Assembly (NCBI GenBank): GCA_963931865.1
Contig: OZ007511.1
Coordinates: forward strand, 2,285,836-2,349,835
Length of the DNA stretch: 64,000 nucleotides
Direction: 5' to 3'
Source of the DNA: Axinella damicornis
Taxonomy: Eukaryota; Porifera; Demospongiae; Axinellida; Axinellidae
This document shows, piece by piece, positions 56,235 to 64,000 of the stretch. Position 1 is the first letter of the stretch. Each line of letters opens with the position of its first letter. Made by a program: the position numbers and the translations under genes. Under the pieces are notes generated by a model. That model did no database searches, was not told the DNA's origin, and was given only the letters and a program-made list of their open reading frames with translations.

Positions 56235-59200
56235 ATGATGGAGGTACAACAGGTAAAGGAGTGTAAGGCGAAGGAGCTGAAAGTCTATCCGCCGATCCAT
56301 CGATTTGGGCCTGCAGGGAGATGGATAAGAGAGCGTCTGCAAGCAGGTAGGAAGCCACAGCCGAACAGCTGCAGACAGGCTCTTGTAAGACTTGTTTATA
56401 TACAATTTGGACGGGGAGCCCCCAGGTTCGATCCAATACTGGCGGATCGCACCAACAAAGGGGCCTACCTTGCCAGTAGTGGCCTGAGCCACTCCACTTT
56501 ACTTTTTGGTGAGATTCAGCTACCCAAAATTGGTCTGGCCCACTTTGGGTAGGCTCAACCATAGATACTCTACTCTATGGCTCAACTAACAGTGGAATGG
56601 GCCAGGTTGATGTTGGACTCGTGACTCAAGAGGGTAGCCAGTTAGAAGTGTTTGAAGTGGGATCAAAATGGAATCAAGCGAGCTGATCAATTATTGATAA
56701 AAGAACAGCCACGCCCATGCATCCTTAGTAACTCAGAAAAGGTTGATCGGTTGATCTTAATTAGTCACTTGGAGTTCTGTAAAGTTGTAAATGAATTGAT
56801 CAAGAGCTTCGGATGGGAATGGTTGAGCAATCAAGGACGGCTTTATTAACCAATCTTAATCCCGGTCGCAAACACTTCTATGGACGATATGTAAGTGACT
56901 ACCCTTGCGAAGTAAAGGGGTGGTCACTTACACAAGTAACAAAGAGAGCTAGCCTGCTTAGGGAATGCTGAACTTCAGTGTGACTGTTTAGGCATGTTGA
57001 AATGTACACCAACTTTCATTTTTGGGTCTAAACCTGTGCCACCATCTTGGTGTACCGTAGTACATTGGCCTCATATGCGGTATTGATCGGGGCATTTTCC
57101 CCACCTTGAATCTTTGCTGTCCCACCTTGAAAGGTACCCAAGAAGTATTATGTATTCCCCCCCCCCCCCCCCCCCCTTTACTTCGCCACCCTACGATTCC
57201 CCCCTCCCCCTTGAATGAGTGAAACACTGTTGAGGGTGTTGGTAATGACCACTCCTCAGGGAGAACCGACAATCTTAATCCTAACATAACAGCATGTCTT
57301 TCAAACTTGAAGCTCAAGGCCTCCCTTTGGCGATACACATTCTCCATGTTGTTTTAGCCTGGCAATAATCAACAGACACACTCACTCCCTATACAAACAC
57401 GCCCACACACAAAGTTACCCACCCACAAATGTTAACACACCCACCCACACACAAACACACATCCATTAACACACACCCACACTCACAGGCATCCTGAATG
57501 GGACTCCAGCACTGCTACGCATCCAAAACCTCCGTACCCCTGTGCTGAACTCAGTCATGGCGCTGATCAGTTTCCTTGGCGAGGAGGAGTTCTATACACC
57601 CCTCGTGACCGTCATCATCTGGATCATAGACGCTAAGCTGGGCCGGTTACTGGCTCTGCTCATGGCCCTCGGATTTTACCTCGCAGGTGTTCTGAAGAAC
57701 TTGCTCTGCCTTCCTCGTCCCCCCTGTCCTCCAATCACCCCCCTCCATCGCTGCAACGACTGGGGCCTGCCGAGTCACCACGCCGTACTCAGTGTGAACA
57801 TCCCCTGGTACATATGGCTCTACGTGTATGTGAACTTTGACCTCAATTCAGTGGCACTGGTGTTGTTGTTCTCTGTGATACTGCTGTGGTCGTTCCTCGT
57901 CATGTTCAGCCGCATGTACCTTGGTGTGCACAGTCCGGCGGACATCCTTAGTGGTGGCGTTGTTGGCTGCCTGCTACTGGCAGTCTGGCTGTTGGTGGAC
58001 TCTGTCGTGGATGAGTACATCGCTTCGTCTCACTCAAGTGCCTTCGTCGTCTTCTCACTCATTCTAGTCATGCTGTGCATCCACCCTGACCCCGCCCCCA
58101 CAACCATAGTATTCACAGAGACCATCGCCATGGTGGGCGTTGCCATGGGGATTGTCCTGGGTCGTGCACACGCCCCTCCTTTCCTTCTCCATGCTGCCAT
58201 TGAAAGGAAACATACGTATGTGTCCATGGGCTCCCTGCTAGGGTGTTGTGTGGCCCGGTTTGTGCTGGGGTTCACAGCGCTGCTGGTGTCTAAGGAGGTC
58301 GTGCAGCGGATTCTGAGGACAGTGCTAAGATTTACAGGTCAATTGGTGGGCGTACCCACTGTCTGTGTCAAGAGGAGATCAAAGGTCACCAACGAGCATG
58401 TTCACTTTTCCAGTGTCTTTACCGCCCTGGAGGAGGTAAGTGCCTGTGAGGGTGTGGTGGTGTGTGTGTGTATGCGTGTGAGTGTGCTGGTATGTGTGTG
58501 TGTGAGGGTGTGCTAGTGTGAGGATGTGCTGGTGTGAGGGTGTGCTGGTGTGTGAGGGTGTGCTAGTGTGTGTGTGTGAGGGTGCGCTGGTGTGTGAGGG
58601 TGTACTGGTGTGTGTGTGTGAAGGTGTGCTAGTGTGTGAGGGTGTGCTAGTGTGTGAGGTGTGCTATAGTGTGTGTGAGGGTAGCTAGTGTGTGAGGGTG
58701 TGCTGGTGTGAGCTAGAGTGAGGTGTACATGAGTGCTGGGTGTGAGCTAGGATGAGGTACGTACATGTGCTAGTGTGAGGTGCATGTGAGAGTGCTGGTG
58801 TGTGACGGAGTGCTGGTGTGTGACGGAGTGCTGGTGTGTGACGGAGTGCTGGTGTGTGACGGAGTGCTGGTGTGTGACGGAGTGCTGGTGTGTGACGGAG
58901 TGCTGGTGTGTGACGGAGTGCTGGTGTGTGATGGAGTGCTGGTGTGTGACGGAGTGCTGGTGTGTGATGGAGTGCTGGTGTGTGATGGAGTGCTGGTGTG
59001 TGACGGAGTGCTGGTGTGTGATGGAGTGCTGGTGTGTGGCGGAGTGCTGGTGTGTGATGGAGTGCTGGTGTGTGACGGAGTGCTGGTGTGTGACGGAGTG
59101 CTGGTGTGTGATGGAGTGCTGGTGTGTGATGGAGTGCTGGTGTGTGATGGAGTGCTGGTGTGTGACGGAGTGCTGGTGTGTGACGGAGTGCTGGTGTGTG

Positions 59201-59722
59201 ACGGAGTGCTGGTGTGTGACGGAGTGCTGGTGTGTGACGGAGTGCTGGTGTGTGACGGAGTGCTGGTGTGTGACGGAGTGCTGGTGTGTGACGGAGTGCT
59301 GGTGTGTGATGGAGTGCTGGTGTGTGATGGAGTGCTGGTGTGTGACGGAGTGCTGGTGTGTGATGGAGTGCTGGTGTGTGATGGAGTGCTGGTGTGTGAT
59401 GGAGTGCTGGTGTGTGACGGAGTGCTGGTGTGTGACGGAGTGCTGGTGTGTGATGGAGTGCTGGTGTGTGATGGAGTACTGGTGTGAGCTAGGATGAGGT
59501 AATGTGCTAGTGTGAGGTGTACTGGTGAGGATGTGCTAGTGTGAGGTGCATGTGCTGGTGACTTGTCTCTCACAGCCTCCATCTCCGAAGGATGGACCAC
59601 AACAGTGGACAGGGGACCACCCACTCAACATATACGTCCCCGCAAGATTAGCCTCCTACATTGCCATGGGAACTGTTGCCGTGGAAGTGGCACCCTACCT
59701 GTATCACTTGCTGGGTATATAG
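56235..59722 (+). CDS. Sphingosine-1-phosphate phosphatase-like PAP2 membrane enzyme
   Basis: Three exons (56235-56346, 57489-58435, 59576-59722; phases 1 and 0) give 401 residues. The three PAP2 motifs are present: KNLLCLPRP (KxxxxxxRP), PSHH and SRMYLGVHSPAD (SRxxxxxHxxxD), on either side of several TM helices (about 8-9 hydrophobic segments in total). The spacing and CPPITPLH followed by EWGLPS-like DWGLPSHH resemble SGPP1/2, which dephosphorylate sphingosine-1-phosphate in the ER. Human SGPP1 and SGPP2 are 441 and 399 residues, so the length fits. The last exon ends in a final TM (YVPARLASYIAMGTVAVEVA). Intron 2 is an 18-bp minisatellite. Lipid specificity is inferred from family resemblance only. 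Confidence 0.88.
57155..57178. repeat. Poly-C run in intron 1 of the SGPP-like gene
   Basis: About 20 C, one of the shorter runs in the window. Confidence 0.85.
58440..59570. repeat. 18-bp minisatellite (GTGTGTGACGGAGTGCTG) in SGPP-like intron
   Basis: About 39 near-perfect units at 58793-59490, differing mainly at GACGG/GATGG, flanked by degenerate GTGTGAGGGTGTGCTG repeats. 18 bp is a multiple of three, so both strands have long open frames (VCDGVL and HTSTPS repeats). They lie wholly inside an intron with good splice sites and are not called as genes. Confidence 0.95.
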
Positions 59723-61224
59723 TAGTGCAGTTTAGCCCATTCAATAGGGTATTTCTAAGTTGGTCATTATATTTGTGTGGTATTAACACATGAGGACATT
59801 AGGGACTTTAACATTCGGCATTATTCTGCTTGTGTACACTTGCGAGATGTTTGTAGCTAACATTCATTCACCATCCTGGCATCGATCCTCTCCTTGCTTG
59901 TGCTTTATGTAATGATTACGAACATGTTTGTATGGTGCACATGTATATATAAATGAATTTGGTGATTAAGGGTTAAAATCCATGTCATGCATGTCCATGG
60001 GGTTAAAGTTTGGCACGCTTTGTGATTGCATGCAGTTCACTCTATAGCCTGTTCCCAAGCCACACAAAAAATTTAATAGGAAATGTATACACCGTTTGTG
60101 CATCTGTATGCAGAATTTGATTAGTCCACAATTCAGATTCAAAATCACTTCCAACCAGTGACCTCGGCTAGTGCAAGTTCATGCCACAAACTAGTCTCGT
60201 TCCCAGACCCTCATCCCTTCTGCATGAGAGGCGAGAGGGTTGGGCACAAGACTAGCCACCAGATCATATTGTATCATGTTCCTCGAGGCTAGTGCTAGCC
60301 CCCTGCATGTTCCCAGGCCTCCACACCCCACACCCATGCAGCTTTTTTCGCTTAATTGTAAAAGCAGGTGCATGACAAAACCCCAAAAGCTGGGAGTGGA
60401 AGCCTGCATGGGAACGAGGCTAACCCGGCTGCAGGGCCATAACGTTGCAATACTAACCCAGCTAGGCTGGGTATACTGCAAGCGACAAACACTAGGGTGA
60501 GAAGGCCTGGGTATATATAAGGCTATTAGCAGTCGTGTCATTACACAAAAGTCTGCAGATGTAGTTGTCAGCTTTAAAAAACAACAACATTCAATATGTA
60601 ATGATAAAAGTGCAGGGGTCTCAAGTGAGGTGTGCAACACAACGGTACACTGTGGTGATACGTAGCGTCCATTACATGTAGTTACTATGATGAGATTGCT
60701 AATGAATGCACAGAGCAGGGTAGAATGGTAGAGTGTTGGCTGAGTGGAGGAGTGAACACTGCTGGAGAACATCCAGCTAAAATTAATCTGATTAGAGGGT
60801 TCACTCTTGTTTATGTGAACTGTGAAGGTGAGGGACCTGGAGTAGATTGAGCTGTGCATATGTGTATGTGTGGTGTGTGTATGTGTGGTGTATGTGTATG
60901 TGTGGTGTGTGTATGTGTGGTGTATGTGTATGTGTGTATGGGGGTGGTGTATGTGTAAGGAGAAAAGAATAGGATTGTTTACTGCATGTAGCAGTAGCAG
61001 GAGTAATTGGTGTTCACGGTATGAAAAAAGGGAATTTATCATTTGCGTAGGGAGAGCTCGGTGCACACATATGCATACTGAGTCCTAGCAGAACATTCAC
61101 TTCCATTCACTTCCAGTCCCACGGCCCCCTCCCCTCCTCCCTTCCCCCTCCCCTTTCCCTTACTCCCTCCCCTTTATCTTCCCGGGCCCTTCCCCTAACT
61201 CCCTCCCCTTTCTTTTCCCCCCTT
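59723..61224. other. Convergent 3' intergenic region with MITEs and CA repeats
   Basis: Between the stop codons of the SGPP-like gene and SMAD4. A palindromic element lies at 60192-60254 (TAGTCTCGTTCCCAGACC..., flanks GCCACAAAC/GCCACCAGA), more TAGCC-type fragments at 60290-60425 and 60480-60510, and a GTGTATGTGTG microsatellite near 60860-60950. Long minus-strand frames here are low-complexity artefacts. Confidence 0.55.
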
Positions 61225-63487
61225 TCACTTCCCATTCCCCCTCCCCTTTCTCTCACCAATACCCTCTTGTATCTGCTGTTCAGAAGGCATGCTATGAAGC
61301 ACATTGTCCAGTAGTTGCAGGGCGCGGTGCAGCGTAATTTCGATCCAGCAAGGGGTTTCCTTGATGCTTTGCCGGCGGTAGTCAGGCCCCCAGCCCTTGA
61401 CAAAGCTCAAACGCAGGATGCACAGCCGCCTGAGATCATCCACACCTATCCCCTTCGCCATGTTGGGATCAATTCGGATATTGGGGTTACTGAGGCTTCC
61501 TGTGAAGGGGAGAACAGCAGCTGACTTCATTGATCAGTACATGCAGATACAGATAGCGGTTCTATATCATAGTGACAGCTATAGCTAGAGGTTAAAAGTG
61601 GGGGTACCATCTCGAATGCCAGCACACCGATTCTCAGGGACTCTGAGCAATGAAATGCCTGTCAATGCTGCTGTTGGTGTGCATTAATCGGAATACAGTA
61701 TATATTCCATCTAGTATAGCTCTATGCATTGATTCTCAGGGAGCAATGTGGTTTAGCGGGACTAATATTCAAATGCTTGTCAATGCAACAGTTGGTGTGT
61801 ATTAATTGGAATATAAACATGTAGCACTCTGACCTAGCATGCCACTCCCCCTCACGGCAGCTGTCTGAGCAGCGACAGCTGCACAGGCCTCGGCCGCCTG
61901 CTTCTGCATCTCATCGTAGCACTGGTGGAGATCAAACACCTGGGGAGGGATATATGGACAGCATTTCAACAGGTGCACGTGGAGGTCACTCCAATAAGCA
62001 CCACAGTCGACCATGCATCTCGGTCCCGTATACTAAGGAAGGGGTGGACTCACTACGCATTATTATCGTAAAGTCAACAGCCAATGGCTGAAAAACAGCA
62101 TGGTCAACAGTCAAAGCCTTGGTGGTCAACGGTCAAACTGCGCAAAGTTTTGACCGGCGTCATGACTGTAGAGTCTATGGGCACAATCCCCATAGACTCC
62201 CGTTAGTAAATCACATTTCTAAAGGAGATTGGATGTACCTTAATGTAGGCCTTGGGGTATATCTTGTGCACAGCGTCCCCTGGGGCTCGCCCGGCTTGGT
62301 AGTCGAGGTAGTAGCTCTGGACAAACACACTGTGTTCACTCATGCAGCGGATCCACACCTCTCCGTCATTCTTCTCATCCAGAATCACCCCTAGTATGAG
62401 AGAGGGAGAGGGAGCGGTGAGGGGGTGGGAGGAAGGGAGAGGATGAGGGACGACAAGGGCAGGGGGGAAGCATGAGGGAGGGCAAGGGCTGGGGGAGAGG
62501 AAAGTGGGGACCCGTGAGTTCCAACCTTTCCCAATGTGCAGTCTGGCTCTGTCGCTGGCATCAGTGCGATGTACATTGGAGAGTCTGCCCAGGCAAAACC
62601 GGTCGCCCCCTGATGGGTCCACGTAGCCATCTATTGTCACCCCCGGCAGACTGGAGGGCACTTTAAACATCTCCCCCACCTGCGTATCCATCTCAAAGTA
62701 GGTTATTGTGCACCAGAAGTCAGGGGCTAAGTGGGTAGTGTGTATGTGGGGGAGGGAGGAGACATGTGTGTAGGTGGGTGTGTGGGCGGATGGGTATGTG
62801 AGGAGGGGGGAGGAGACATGTGTGTAGGTGGGTGTGTGGGCAGATGAGTATGCAGGAGGGGGGAGGAGACAGGTGTGTAGGTACATGTATACTTGTATGT
62901 GGGGTGCGTGTGTACATGTGTGTATGCGTGTGTGGGTGGGTGTGGGGGTACATGGGTGGGTGTGGGAGCTCGAGGGAGGAGACGGGTGTGTAGGTGTACA
63001 TGTACGTGGGGTGTGTGGGGAAGAGATCACCAAGACCACCATCATGTACACCATGTCTCCGAGGAACACACACACATGTACATGTACATGAAGTCCCTTC
63101 CGAGGAACACACACATGTACGTGAAGTCCCCCTATCATGCAATATCTTTTGTAGGAACTTACTCGGTAGGTTTGGCAAGGGAGGGAAGGATTGTGGGGTA
63201 CGGGGCGGAGGGGGAGGGAGAGAGGGGGGCATCTGGGGAAAGTTGCTGAATGCTAGAAAGAGAAATGACATCACATATTAGCCACTAATACGAGTGTGTT
63301 GACTACATATTCTGAGCCAGAAGACTTGTTAGTGCAGGCAACTCACAGTAGCCCTGGGGCATGTGCTGCTCCACAATGGTGGGGTGTGGAGCCATGGACG
63401 TGTAGGGGATAATAGCAGGGGAGGATGACCAGAGCTGAGGCTGGGGGGGAGGGGGCGGCGGCATGGACATTCCCCCCAGGTTAACCA
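61225..63487 (-). CDS. SMAD4: SMAD4 (co-SMAD), linker and MH2 region, N-terminus outside window
   Basis: Six exons in frame: 63487-63347, 63252-63163, 62726-62526, 62390-62239, 61939-61834 and 61499-61225. The linker is Pro-rich ([23 protein letters not shown]). MH2 begins [17 protein letters not shown] and has [56 protein letters not shown] and [18 protein letters not shown], all near-identical to co-SMADs rather than R-SMADs. There is no SSXS phosphorylation tail, as expected. Two oddities: the L3 loop reads [10 protein letters not shown], and the C-terminus continues past [12 protein letters not shown] to a short basic end ([10 protein letters not shown]). SMAD4 partners phosphorylated R-SMADs in TGF-beta/BMP signalling. 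The MH1 exons lie right of the window edge beyond a GGGA microsatellite. Confidence 0.93.
61600..61820. repeat. Degenerate tandem duplication in SMAD4 intron
   Basis: GATTCTCAGGGA ... AATGC-TGTCAATGC ... GTTGGTGTG-ATTAAT-GGAATA occurs twice at about 125-bp spacing. Confidence 0.6.
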
Positions 63488-63499
63488 CTGTGGGGTAGA

Positions 63500-64000
63500 G
63501 GGGGGGGGGGGGGGGGGGGAGGGAGGGAGGGAGGGAGGGAGGGAGGGAGGGAGGGAGGGAGGGAGGGAGGGAGGGAGGGAGGGAGGGAGGGAGGGAGGGA
63601 GGGAGGGAGGGAGGGAGGGAGGGAGGGAGGGAGGGAGGGAGGGAGGGAGGGAGGGAGGGAGGGAGGGAGGGAGGGAGGGAGGGAGGGAGGGAGGGAGGGA
63701 GGGAGGGAGGGAGGGAGGGAGGGAGGGAGGGAGGGAGGGAGGGAGGGAGGGAGGGAGGGAGGGAGGGAGGGAGGGAGGGAGGGAGGGAGGGAGGGAGGGA
63801 GGGAGGGAGGGAGGGAGGGAGGGAGGGAGGGAGGGAGGGAGGGAGGGAGGGAGGGAGGAGGGAGGGAGGGAGGGAGGAGGGGAGGGGAGGGAGGGAGGGA
63901 GGGAGGGAGGGAGGGAGGGAGGGAGGGAGGGAGGGAGGGAGGGAGGGAGGGAGGGAGGGAGGGAGGGAGGGAGGGAGGGAGGGAGGGAGGGAGGGAGTAT
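63500..64000. repeat. Poly-G run and (GGGA)n microsatellite reaching window edge
   Basis: A G-run of about 19 is followed by almost 480 bp of GGGA units with few variants (near 63857-63890). It lies in a SMAD4 intron and continues past the window; the true length may be uncertain in the assembly. Confidence 0.95.

Noticed and set aside
56400..56470. tRNA-like T-loop GGTTCGATCC
   Set aside because: No acceptor stem, D arm or anticodon arm could be drawn around it.
58770..59624. 284-residue HTSTPS repeat frame and its forward partners
   Set aside because: Low-complexity translation of the 18-bp minisatellite inside an intron of the SGPP-like gene.
60191..61066. 291-residue minus-strand frame
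   Set aside because: Covers MITEs and a CA repeat, with no domain and no splice context.

Overview
The window is eukaryotic and animal. Every long gene is split by short GT-AG introns, and the products are metazoan: SMAD4, CELF, TDRKH, a KIM-type receptor tyrosine phosphatase, TXN2, CISD3, stearoyl-CoA desaturase and a sphingosine-1-phosphate phosphatase. Gene density is high (about 16 genes in 64 kb), three head-to-head gene pairs have start codons only 130-330 bp apart, and small palindromic transposons and long poly-C runs are abundant. Together these suggest a compact early-branching animal genome, most likely a demosponge. That assignment is an inference; no rRNA or mitochondrial marker is present.

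Layout. 70-1744 (-): 5' part of an unrecognised lysine-rich-start gene. 1745-5596: repeat-rich, gene-free. 5597-8279 (-): TDRKH (TM anchor, two KH domains, extended Tudor) that continues in frame into an AMPK-beta-type glycogen-binding (CBM48) domain. 8642-10409 (-): mitochondrial thioredoxin, head-to-head with CELF at 10736-14761 (+). 16214-21273 (+): single-pass KIM-type PTP whose WPD-loop aspartate is replaced. 21561-33822 (-): four tandem paralogous genes (D, C, B, A), each with a cysteine-cluster exon, an acidic exon carrying an E-x-x-E-[LM]-x-[YF] motif and a tryptophan-motif exon, joined with the same intron phases (0 then 1). 34437-35152 (-): CISD3, head-to-head with an extended SDR/epimerase gene (35286-41428, +) whose introns hold large minisatellites. 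41958-53071 (+): three small signal-peptide/TM proteins; two are clear duplicates with PPPY tails, separated by transposons. 53894-55919 (-): stearoyl-CoA desaturase, head-to-head with an SGPP-like phosphatase (56235-59722, +). 61225-63487 (-): linker and MH2 region of SMAD4, running off the right edge in a GGGA microsatellite.

There is no operon logic. Head-to-head pairs probably share promoters (TXN2/CELF, CISD3/SDR, SCD/SGPP), and two of these pairs join a metabolic or mitochondrial gene with another housekeeping gene. The most unusual items are the TDRKH-CBM48 fusion, the tandem cysteine-cluster family, the PPPY membrane-protein family that arose by segmental duplication, and a transposon family with TAG...CTA ends and 9-bp target duplications found throughout the window.

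All exon joins were chosen by hand from GT/AG sites and checked only for reading-frame continuity. Spans are start codon to stop codon unless stated; exon coordinates are in the evidence text.
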